Made by a program: the position numbers and the translations under genes. The notes beneath the pieces were generated by a model, which was not told where the DNA came from, did no database searches, and was given only the letters and a program-made list of their open reading frames with translations. Shown in pieces: positions 56,730 to 64,000 of a DNA stretch of 64,000 bases; within the stretch, counting starts at the first letter, position 1, and every line of letters begins with the position of its first letter. Source of the DNA: Asticcacaulis sp. AC466 (GTDB lineage: Bacteria; Pseudomonadota; Alphaproteobacteria; Caulobacterales; Caulobacteraceae); NCBI RefSeq assembly GCF_000495815.1, contig NZ_AWGE01000019.1, positions 62,001 through 126,000 on the forward strand. Direction: 5' to 3'.

Positions 56730-58016
56730 ATGCGGACGATAGCGCGATTTTCTATATGTGCGACCATACTGGCCGTTGCGGCGACGCCGTTCGCCGCTTT
56801 CGCCGTCAATACGCCGTTGCCGCCCAAATCGGTACAGGGGCAGCCAATCGATACGCTCAAGGATGTCGTCGCACCTGAACCGGACGCCTCTGCGCGCGCC
56901 GCCATTACATCGGCACGCAAGGCTGTTGGCCGAGAATTGAACGCCGTGAAGGTGCGCGATAAGATCTATGCCGCCGAAAAGGGCGATCTCGCCGCTCAGG
57001 TTTGGCTCGGGAGCTATTATTTTCCCAGTCGCCACCATCTCGGAAAGGCGGAAGCCTTCCGATGGCTGAGCCTGGCGGCTCAGGGCGGAGATACGGCATC
57101 TCAGGTTCTGCTCGCCCGCGTCTATGACGGCGGGCATGGCGTCGCACGCAACCGCGACCTGGCCTTGAGGTGGTATGAAAAGGCCGCCACGCTCGGCAAT
57201 TCGGATGCTCAGGCCGAATTGTGCCTCTTATATGTACTGGGGGAGGAGCGGGCGCGCGATATCAAACGGGCAGACAGCCTGTGCTGGTTGGCGGGAACGG
57301 CCGGTGGCGGCAAGGCGCTCTATGCTCAGGGACTGATTTTCGAGCAGGGGTTGGAGGGGAGTCCAAACCTTTCTCATGCGCGCATGCAGTACGAAATGGC
57401 TGCGCAGCGGGAAAATGCGGAGGCCATGGATCGGCTTGGTGCTTTGTCGGCCACGCCCGAAGAGCGGGCGGGCTGGTTCCGCAAGGCCATGGCCAGCGGC
57501 TCGCTGGCGGCGGTCGAACACATGGCAGCGATCTATGACGGGCAAAAGGACGTGATTGCCGCTACCCGGCTCTACCGCTATGGCGCCCTGCGGGGTTCGA
57601 CGGTTGCCCAGGCATGGCTCGACGCGCACCCGGCGGCGCTGAAGGCCTTGCCGCCGATGCTGAACCTGAACAATCTCCCGAAAAAGTTCGCTTTCGTCCG
57701 ACTGCCGCCGCAAAACGGATTGCCGACCGTCGAGACCGACTTCTGGGACTATATGGCGCAGGCCGACGATTTCTATCCAGACCAGGCGGCCAATGACGAT
57801 GTCGAAGGCCAATCCGATGTTGTCTGCCATATTTCTGCACAGCTGACTGTCACGGATTGCTTGCCGGTAACGGAGGAGCCTTTCGGCTACGGGTTCAATA
57901 CCGCTATTCTACGCTTCCTTGACCGGGACATCATCGTTAAGGTTGACCGCGACGACGCCGACCAGCCCCTGGTCGGACGCGACTTCGAAATCACTTTCAA
58001 TTGGGTTCTCGATTGA
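56730..58016 (+). CDS. Sel1-repeat protein with TonB-like C-terminus
   Basis: This 428-residue protein is counted from ATG 56730, where a signal peptide starts (MRTIARFSICATILAVAATP, cleavage near AFA-VN). Sel1 repeats occupy about residues 75-290 (AAEKGDLAAQVWLGSYYF, WYEKAATLGNSDAQAELC, WFRKAMASGSLAAVEHMAAI). The last 90 residues (GQSDVVCHISAQLTVTDCLP, TAILRFLDRDIIVKVDRDDA) resemble a TonB C-terminal domain. Sel1 proteins are adaptors, here probably periplasmic. The end overlaps the start of the next gene by 4 or 16 bases. Confidence 0.8.
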   Translation: MRTIARFSICATILAVAATPFAAFAVNTPLPPKSVQGQPIDTLKDVVAPEPDASARAAITSARKAVGRELNAVKVRDKIYAAEKGDLAAQVWLGSYYFPSRHHLGKAEAFRWLSLAAQGGDTASQVLLARVYDGGHGVARNRDLALRWYEKAATLGNSDAQAELCLLYVLGEERARDIKRADSLCWLAGTAGGGKALYAQGLIFEQGLEGSPNLSHARMQYEMAAQRENAEAMDRLGALSATPEERAGWFRKAMASGSLAAVEHMAAIYDGQKDVIAATRLYRYGALRGSTVAQAWLDAHPAALKALPPMLNLNNLPKKFAFVRLPPQNGLPTVETDFWDYMAQADDFYPDQAANDDVEGQSDVVCHISAQLTVTDCLPVTEEPFGYGFNTAILRFLDRDIIVKVDRDDADQPLVGRDFEITFNWVLD

Positions 58017-59662
58017 CCACACGTCCGGACCTTCGTCACATTCTCTTCGACAGCGCGACACGGCTTATCCCTAAGATATTCGCCATGATGCTGTTCGTCA
58101 TCGGCAGCCTGCTCCTGGTGTCCGTACTGACGCCTATCGACCCGGATGTGATGCCGCTGGTGGAACGATCCCTGCCGCTGGGTCTCGTCGAATTTTCGCA
58201 CGCCATCGGCACCGTCATCGGTGTGTTGATGATCTTCGTCGCGCGCGGTCTTTGGGAGCGTATCGATACCGCCTGGTATATGGCCATTGCGCTGCTGAGT
58301 GCCGGCGCGGTGTTCTCGTTTACACGCGAGCTGGCGCTCGTCCCGGCGGCGACCCTGGCGATTTGCGCGATGCTGCTGATACCGTGCAAAAGCGCCTTCA
58401 ACCGGCGCTCGAACCTGCTTAGCATGTCCGTCAATCCGGTGTGGCCGCTGGTAAGTCTGGCGACCCTTGGCTTCATTATCTGGCTGGGCTTTTTCGTTTA
58501 CAAGCATGTGCCCTACGCCCAGTCGCTGTGGAGCAACTTCTCCTACCACGCCAACACGTCCCGCTTCCTGCGCGGTGTAGTCATCATGTTGGTGACTATT
58601 GTTTTGTTGGCGCTGTATCGTCTGTTCGGTATCGCCCGGCGTACGCCGCCTATGCCCGAAGCGGAAGACGTAGAACAGTTGAAGGCGGTGGTGGCAGAAG
58701 CCTCCAATCCCCAGGCCTGGCTGGCGCTCCTGCGCGACAAGCACATCCTGTGGAATGACGACAGGACGGCATTTCTTATGTATGGCGTTTCGGGCAAGCA
58801 GTGGGTGGTTATGGGAGAGCCGGTTGGTCCGCGCGCTGAAACCGTCGCCTTGTGCTGGGAATTGAAGGAAATGGCCTCCATGGCCAATGCCCGCCTCAGC
58901 TTCTATCAGATCAGCCCGGCCATGTTGCCGCTGGTTCTCGACTTGGGGCTGTGGCCCTATAAGGTCGGGGAGGAAGCCCTGGTCGATGCCCGCACCTTCG
59001 ATCTGGCGGGCAAGAAGGGATACGGCTTCCGTCAGACCCTGAAACGGTTCGAAAGCCTGGGCGCGGTGTTTGAGGTCATTGCGCCGGAAGCCCTTGATCC
59101 GCACATGCCGCGGCTGAAGGCGGTTTCCGATGCATGGTTAAAGACGAAGTCCGCTAAGGAAAAGGGCTATTCCCTGGGATCCTTCCAATCCGACTATGTG
59201 CGTCTGACGCCGGTAGCGGTGGTGAGGATTAACGGCGAGATCGTCGCCTTCGCCAACCTGTGGCCGACCCAGGACAGGACGCTTCTGACCCTGGACCTGA
59301 TGCGATACGAACCAGGCTCACCACCCAGCGTGATGGAATATCTGTTCCTGCAACTGATCCTCTATGCCCGTGATCAGGGCTACGGCCATTTCTCGCTCGG
59401 TATGGCGCCCTTGGGTGGTCTTGACGCCAAACCGCTCAGCCGCGCCTGGTATAAGATTGCGGCTGTCATTTACCAGGTCGGTGGCGATTTCTACAATTTT
59501 GCGGGGCTGCGCGCTTACAAAGAGAAGTTCAAGCCGGACTGGCAGCCGCGTTATTTCGCAGTGCCAGGCCAGGAGGCAGCGCTGATGCCGGCGCTGATGG
59601 CCGTCGTAGCCCTGGGGGCCAAGGCCCCCAAGAAACGCGAGGTCGGCGGAGAGCAGAGATGA
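58001..59662 (+). CDS. MprF-like aminoacyl-phosphatidylglycerol synthase without the flippase half
   Basis: This 553-residue protein is read from TTG 58001; TTG 58013 forms a TTGA overlap with the Sel1 stop and is equally possible. About six membrane helices (residues 28-215, for example IFAMMLFVIGSLLLVSVLTP) precede the LPG_synthase_C/DUF2156 domain (about 235-530), with VMGEPVGPRAE and YSLGSFQSDYVRLTPVAVV and SLGMAPLGGL. Full MprF proteins have about 840-880 residues with an N-terminal flippase of eight helices. This one keeps only the synthase part. It may aminoacylate phosphatidylglycerol. Coupling with the Sel1/TonB-like gene is odd. Confidence 0.82.
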   Translation: MGSRLTTRPDLRHILFDSATRLIPKIFAMMLFVIGSLLLVSVLTPIDPDVMPLVERSLPLGLVEFSHAIGTVIGVLMIFVARGLWERIDTAWYMAIALLSAGAVFSFTRELALVPAATLAICAMLLIPCKSAFNRRSNLLSMSVNPVWPLVSLATLGFIIWLGFFVYKHVPYAQSLWSNFSYHANTSRFLRGVVIMLVTIVLLALYRLFGIARRTPPMPEAEDVEQLKAVVAEASNPQAWLALLRDKHILWNDDRTAFLMYGVSGKQWVVMGEPVGPRAETVALCWELKEMASMANARLSFYQISPAMLPLVLDLGLWPYKVGEEALVDARTFDLAGKKGYGFRQTLKRFESLGAVFEVIAPEALDPHMPRLKAVSDAWLKTKSAKEKGYSLGSFQSDYVRLTPVAVVRINGEIVAFANLWPTQDRTLLTLDLMRYEPGSPPSVMEYLFLQLILYARDQGYGHFSLGMAPLGGLDAKPLSRAWYKIAAVIYQVGGDFYNFAGLRAYKEKFKPDWQPRYFAVPGQEAALMPALMAVVALGAKAPKKREVGGEQR

Positions 59663-59722
59663 TTGCGCGCAGAACTAGAAGCGGTTAACACTTCGCCCCT
59701 GATCATAGGGAGCGCGCTGTTC

Positions 59723-61753
59723 ATGTCTTTCCACCGTCGCCATTTCATGAGTCTCACCCTGGCCGCCGGCCTGCTTTCCACCACCGCCCTGTCCGTGCGG
59801 GCCAAGCCGACCGCGTTTGACGCCAAGGTGAACGCCTTTCTGGCACAATCGCACCTGACCGACACAACGGCCGACGCCATCACCGCGCGTGGCAATGCCA
59901 CCCTGGCTCTGGCCAATGAGGCCAAGGCGGCATTGGAAGCCCGCAAGGGGCCGGCGACCCTGGTCGATGATTTTGCGGCCTTCGATACGCTATCCCTCAT
60001 CCTGAGCGACGGTAGCAGCGAGCTCTATCTTGTGTCGCAGACCAGCCCCATAAAGGCTGTGCGCGACGCGGCCGAAGCCATTTTGCCGAAGATATCGGAC
60101 CTCGCGACGGCCGTATCCCTGTCCCGGCCCATCTATGATCGCCTAGCGGCGATACCGACGGCCGGCCTTGATGCGAAGACGCGGTTCTCGCTTGACAAGA
60201 TGCTGACCAATTATCGTCTGGCCGGCGTCGACAAGGACGACGCTACCCGGGCGCGGGTGACCGCCTTGCAGACGGAAATCACCGAGACGGGCATTCTGTT
60301 CGCCAAAAATATTCGCGACGATACCGGCGACATCGCGCTTAAGCCCGAAGACCTGGCCGGCCTGCCGCAGGATTATATCACTGCACATAAACCCGGTGCC
60401 GATGGTCTCGTCCATCTCACCTTCGCCTATCCTGACGTTCTGCCGGTCTTCGATTTTGCCACCCTGCGCGAAACCCGCCGCAAGGTTTTGATGGCCTATT
60501 CCAATCGTGGCTACCCGGCCAATGAAGCGACGCTCAAGACGCTGTTGGAAAAGCGCTACGAACTGGCTCAGACCTTAGGCTACAGCGACTACGCCGCCCT
60601 GATAACCGCCGACAAGATGATCGGTTCGCCCGAACGCGCCGCGCGCTTTCTGGACGATGTCAATGTCGCCGCCAAGCCGGGCGCCGATGCCAACTATGCC
60701 GAACTGCTCGCCTTTGCGCGGACGATCGACCCGTCGATCACGGACTTGCAGCGCTGGGACAATGCCTACATGCAGAACCGTTTGCGCAAGCAGAAATACG
60801 ACGTGGATGCCGAGGTGGTGCGCGAATATTTCACGCTCGACAAGGCACGTACGGGTATTTTCAAGCTGATCCACGACCTGTTCGGCGCCGATTTCCGTCC
60901 GTGGAAAACACCGGTCTGGGACCCGTCAGTTACAGCGTGGGAACTCTATGACGGCAAAACGCTGGTCGGCCGGTTCTATCTCGATATGAGCCCGCGCGAA
61001 GGCAAATACAACCACGCCGCCCAGTTCCCGATCCGCACCGGTATCGAAGGTCGTCAGGTGCCCGTCGGCGCCCTGGTGTGTAATTTCCCCGCCACGGGGC
61101 CGATGGATCATGACGACGTCACGACCTTCCTGCACGAATTTGGTCACCTGATCCATGCCCTCTATTCAGGCCACACCCGCTATGGCGTCCAGTCGATGGG
61201 CAATCTGCAATGGGACTTCATCGAAGCGCCGTCGCAGCTTCTGGAAGAGTGGACGTGGGATTACGATACGCTGAAAACTTTCGCGTCCAACAGCAAGGGC
61301 GAGGTCATTCCCGAAGCCCTGGTCAAAAAGATGAATGCCGGTCGCCGGTTCGGGGAAGCGGGACAGTGGAAGGGGCAACTCGCCTACGCCGCCGTTTCGC
61401 TCAACTTCTATAATCGCAAGCCGGATTTCGACCTGTCGAAAATGTATGACGAACAGATCGCTCGCTATTCCTTGTTCCCGCCGGTGCCGGGCACTCACTC
61501 CTATGCCGCGTTCGGGCATCTCGATGGCTATTCCGCCATCTACTACACCTATGTCTGGTCGAAGGCGATCGCGCTCGACCTGTTCACCCGGTTCAAGGCG
61601 GATGGCATCCGAAACCCGGCGACGGCCGTGCGCTATCGTAAGCTGGTGCTGGAACCCGGCGGCTCGGAGGACGCCAACGCATTGATCCAGGACTTCCTCG
61701 GCCGGCCGCTCAGCCTCGATGCCTTCAAGGACGAACTGGCGCAAAAGGGATGA
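59723..61753 (+). CDS. Exported M3-family zinc oligopeptidase
   Basis: This 676-residue metallopeptidase is counted from ATG 59723. The signal SFHRRHFMSLTLAAGLLSTT carries RRHFM and resembles a twin-arginine signal, so export by Tat is possible. Zinc site HEFGH (LHEFGHLIHALYSG) lies near residues 471-475, and the third ligand should be the Glu in DFIEAPSQLLEEWTWD near 495-510. It is related to thimet oligopeptidase and Dcp. It is divergent in orientation from the GH3 gene. Confidence 0.88.
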   Translation: MSFHRRHFMSLTLAAGLLSTTALSVRAKPTAFDAKVNAFLAQSHLTDTTADAITARGNATLALANEAKAALEARKGPATLVDDFAAFDTLSLILSDGSSELYLVSQTSPIKAVRDAAEAILPKISDLATAVSLSRPIYDRLAAIPTAGLDAKTRFSLDKMLTNYRLAGVDKDDATRARVTALQTEITETGILFAKNIRDDTGDIALKPEDLAGLPQDYITAHKPGADGLVHLTFAYPDVLPVFDFATLRETRRKVLMAYSNRGYPANEATLKTLLEKRYELAQTLGYSDYAALITADKMIGSPERAARFLDDVNVAAKPGADANYAELLAFARTIDPSITDLQRWDNAYMQNRLRKQKYDVDAEVVREYFTLDKARTGIFKLIHDLFGADFRPWKTPVWDPSVTAWELYDGKTLVGRFYLDMSPREGKYNHAAQFPIRTGIEGRQVPVGALVCNFPATGPMDHDDVTTFLHEFGHLIHALYSGHTRYGVQSMGNLQWDFIEAPSQLLEEWTWDYDTLKTFASNSKGEVIPEALVKKMNAGRRFGEAGQWKGQLAYAAVSLNFYNRKPDFDLSKMYDEQIARYSLFPPVPGTHSYAAFGHLDGYSAIYYTYVWSKAIALDLFTRFKADGIRNPATAVRYRKLVLEPGGSEDANALIQDFLGRPLSLDAFKDELAQKG

Positions 61754-61777
61754 TCTAAGCGCACAACGCGTCGGGGC

Positions 61778-64000
61778 TTATTTCGGCAGGTTGGTCTCAC
61801 CCGTGACGGTCAACCCGGCTGACACCGTTTCAGCATGGCCCGGCTGACCGCCACCGAAGTTGACGGTGTAGGCGCCGGGTACGACCTTCCGCGTCCCCTG
61901 GGCATCGACCTGCGACAGGGCGCGGCTATCCAGTTTGAGGTTGACGACGCGGCTTTCACCGGCCTTGAGATGCACGCGGCTGAAGCCCGCCAAAACGGGT
62001 TTGGCCGCATCGCCTGGCTTGGCGACATAGAGTTGCACCACTTCGTCGCTGTCGCGCTTGCCCGCATTGCGTACGGTGACGCTGGCTGTCACAGTCTCAC
62101 CGGCCGTGATCGCCGGTGCCGACAGTTTGGGGTCGGCATAGGCGAAGTGCGTATAGCTCAAGCCGTGTCCGAAGGGGTATAGTACAGGGCCGTCGAAATA
62201 CCGGTATGTGCGGCCCTTCATGGAATAATTTTCGAAGGCAGGCAGATCGGCGACGTCGCGGTAGACGGTGTAGGGCAGGCGGCCCGCCGGACTGACCTTG
62301 CCGGTCAGCACACGGGCTATGGCTTCACCGCCCGCTTCGCCCGGATACCAGGCCTGGACGACGGCATCGGCGTTTTGTTCGACCCACGGGTCGGAGATTG
62401 CCCCGCCAGTCAGGTAGACGACGACCAGTTTCTTGCCTGTGGCCTTTACCGCCTTGAGCATCTGCTGCTGCGTGTCAGGCAGGGCCAGGCTGGTCCGGTC
62501 GCCGCCGGAAAAGCCGGGATAGTTGACGGCCATTTCCTCGCCTTCCAGATCCGGCGACAGGCCGACAAAGGCCACGACGATATCGCTGGCCCTGGCCGCG
62601 GCGACAGCGCCGTCGATCAAAGGCTGAACAGGCGCTACCCAGTCCAGCGAGATGGAGCGGTCTTCGGCTGCCCGCACGTAATCGATACGAATGTCGTGCG
62701 GCCGCGTGTCGGTGAAAGTGATGGCGACCGGTGCCATCGGGGGTTGGGCGCAGGCGCCACCCCCGCAATAGGCTTGATCCTTGCCGGCGGCCTGGGCCAG
62801 TTCAGGCGTGATGACCAGCTTGCCATCCACCCAAACCTTCACCTCAGGCATGGGCTGGCCTTGCCGCGGTGGCTGCATCCGGAAGCCCAGCTTGTAGGTT
62901 CCGGCGACCGGCGGCACCAGAACCCCCGTCCAGCGCACGGAAAAATTCATTGGCTCGAAGCCGTCGGGCGCCGTGCGATAGAAATCGAAATTGATCACCG
63001 GATCGACACGGGTCAGTTTGGCCGTGCCGGTAAACGTCTTGTTGTCAAAATATTCGCCTTTTAGTCCGGCAACGGCGCTTGCGGCGGCGGGATGCAGGAA
63101 GCTTTCCGGCACCGGCATGCGCATACCGTCAACCAGTGGGGCACCAGGCGCATAGCTGACGTTTTGAGCGCCGAACGCGGTTCGCATGGCATCCAGCGGC
63201 AGGGAGGGATTTACTGGCGCGCCGGTGTAGTTGCCTTCTATGCTTTGCAACAGCTGGGCGTTCGGCCCGATGACGGCTATCCGTTCGCCGCCCGTCAATG
63301 GCAGCAGGCCTTTGGGGTTGGACAGTAGGACGATGGCCTCTTCGGCGGTGCGTAGCGCCAGGGCGCGATGGGCTGTCGAATTGATCTCACTGGCGGGGAT
63401 GGCGTCATATTTGCCGCCGTCGATCAACCCCATGCGAATGCGCGCGGTCATTAGCCGTTCCAGCGAAACATCAAGTTCGCCTTCGCTGATCAGGCCGCGC
63501 TTCACCGCGTCGGGCAGGGCCTTGTAGGTCGAGCCGCAATCGAGATCGGCGCCGGCCTTGACCGCCGCCGCCGAGGCCGAGGCCGCATCGGGATATTTCT
63601 TATGCCCGGTCACCATGTCGTCGATCGAATCGCAATCTGTGACGACGAAGCCCTTGAAACCCCAGTCTTCCCTCAGGCGGTGTTGCAGTAGCGGGCTTTC
63701 GCAGGCCGGGAAACCGTCGATGGCATTATAGGCGCACATCAACGAGTCGGCCTTTGCGTCCACGATGGCGGCGCGGAAGGCGGGCGTATAGGTGTCTTCG
63801 AGATCGAACGGCGAGACGTCGACATTGAAACCGTGGCGCAACGGTTCGGGACCGGAATGAACGACGAAGTGCTTCGGCGTGGCGATGCCCTTGTAATGGA
63901 GGGTGCCGTCGCCCTGAATGCCGCGAATGAAAGCCACGGCCATGTGCCCCGTCAGGTAAGGGTCTTCGCCATAGGTTTCCTGGCCGCGTCCCCAGCGTGG
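61778..64000 (-). CDS. GH3 glycosidase with PA14 domain (partial, 5' end beyond window)
   Basis: The reading frame stays open to the right edge (RWGRGQETYGEDPYLTGHMA precedes the ATG at 63943), so the N-terminal part lies outside. The catalytic nucleophile is Asp in FVVTDCDSIDDM. The GH3 C-terminal domain has EGNYTGAPVNP and EEMAVNYPGFSGGDRTSLAL. A PA14 domain is inserted (GLKGEYFDNKTFTG to a beta-rich stretch near DGKLVITPE). A fibronectin-III-like tail ends the protein (SVTVRNAGKRDSDEVVQLYV). It probably acts on beta-linked glucosides or xylosides from plant or algal polymers. It is convergent with the M3 peptidase gene. Confidence 0.9.
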   Translation of the reverse strand, partial: PRWGRGQETYGEDPYLTGHMAVAFIRGIQGDGTLHYKGIATPKHFVVHSGPEPLRHGFNVDVSPFDLEDTYTPAFRAAIVDAKADSLMCAYNAIDGFPACESPLLQHRLREDWGFKGFVVTDCDSIDDMVTGHKKYPDAASASAAAVKAGADLDCGSTYKALPDAVKRGLISEGELDVSLERLMTARIRMGLIDGGKYDAIPASEINSTAHRALALRTAEEAIVLLSNPKGLLPLTGGERIAVIGPNAQLLQSIEGNYTGAPVNPSLPLDAMRTAFGAQNVSYAPGAPLVDGMRMPVPESFLHPAAASAVAGLKGEYFDNKTFTGTAKLTRVDPVINFDFYRTAPDGFEPMNFSVRWTGVLVPPVAGTYKLGFRMQPPRQGQPMPEVKVWVDGKLVITPELAQAAGKDQAYCGGGACAQPPMAPVAITFTDTRPHDIRIDYVRAAEDRSISLDWVAPVQPLIDGAVAAARASDIVVAFVGLSPDLEGEEMAVNYPGFSGGDRTSLALPDTQQQMLKAVKATGKKLVVVYLTGGAISDPWVEQNADAVVQAWYPGEAGGEAIARVLTGKVSPAGRLPYTVYRDVADLPAFENYSMKGRTYRYFDGPVLYPFGHGLSYTHFAYADPKLSAPAITAGETVTASVTVRNAGKRDSDEVVQLYVAKPGDAAKPVLAGFSRVHLKAGESRVVNLKLDSRALSQVDAQGTRKVVPGAYTVNFGGGQPGHAETVSAGLTVTGETNLPK

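Overview
The window is chromosomal DNA from an alphaproteobacterium, most probably Caulobacteraceae and quite possibly Asticcacaulis. This is inferred, not proven. The evidence is the order of the str, S10, spc and alpha ribosomal clusters (secY-adk-rpsM with no rpmJ between), TTGACC/TTGACG-type promoters, TadG-like pilus-associated proteins, an orphan FliN-type protein, and above all a SpmX-like developmental protein: a muramidase domain, a very long charged middle region and two C-terminal membrane helices.

Layout. (1) 1-4163, minus strand: an envelope or polyamine-linked operon encoding an SPFH/SHOCT protein, two zinc-ribbon DUF4178 proteins, an unlisted 50-residue membrane peptide, a DUF350 protein and a membrane-fused spermidine-synthase-like protein cut by the left edge. 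(2) 4422-5419: a ParD-like ribbon-helix-helix gene translationally coupled to a methionine aminopeptidase, behind two small palindromes. (3) 5521-11409: a soluble FIST-domain chemoreceptor, then a heme oxygenase and bacteriophytochrome hybrid kinase pair. Heme oxygenase makes the biliverdin chromophore that the phytochrome binds. (4) 11683-33430: the ribosomal protein region. The str operon (rpsL-rpsG-fusA-tuf) ends at a strong terminator. A GST and a CelD-type acetyltransferase follow, then rpsJ to rplQ. T-tailed hairpins lie in the rpsJ leader, between rpmD and rplO, between rplO and secY, and between rpoA and rplQ. The cluster therefore looks divided into several transcription or attenuation units.

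(5) 33585-43069: a 49-residue acidic peptide gene, a lipoprotein phosphodiesterase, an MFS transporter, a DegP-type protease, an M61 aminopeptidase, rarA, a DUF805 gene and a pseudouridine synthase. (6) 43290-48252: two tandem TadG-like von Willebrand proteins (the second with a large Ser/Thr/Asn-rich insertion), another DUF805 gene, lipB, a FliN-like gene and tRNA-Leu(GAG). (7) 48306-54369: mgtE, the spmX-like gene behind a plausible sigma-54 promoter, and a convergent cNMP-binding patatin. (8) 54521-64000: a dispersed palindromic repeat, DUF1489, panC, a SPOR lipoprotein, a Sel1/TonB-like protein coupled to an MprF-like synthase lacking the flippase half, an M3 peptidase, and a GH3 glycosidase cut by the right edge.

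The most distinctive items are the SpmX-like protein and its promoter, the terminator-like hairpins inside the ribosomal cluster, the ParD-like/MetAP pair with its operators, and the small membrane peptide in the SPFH/DUF4178 operon. No CRISPR array, insertion sequence, prophage or rRNA was seen.
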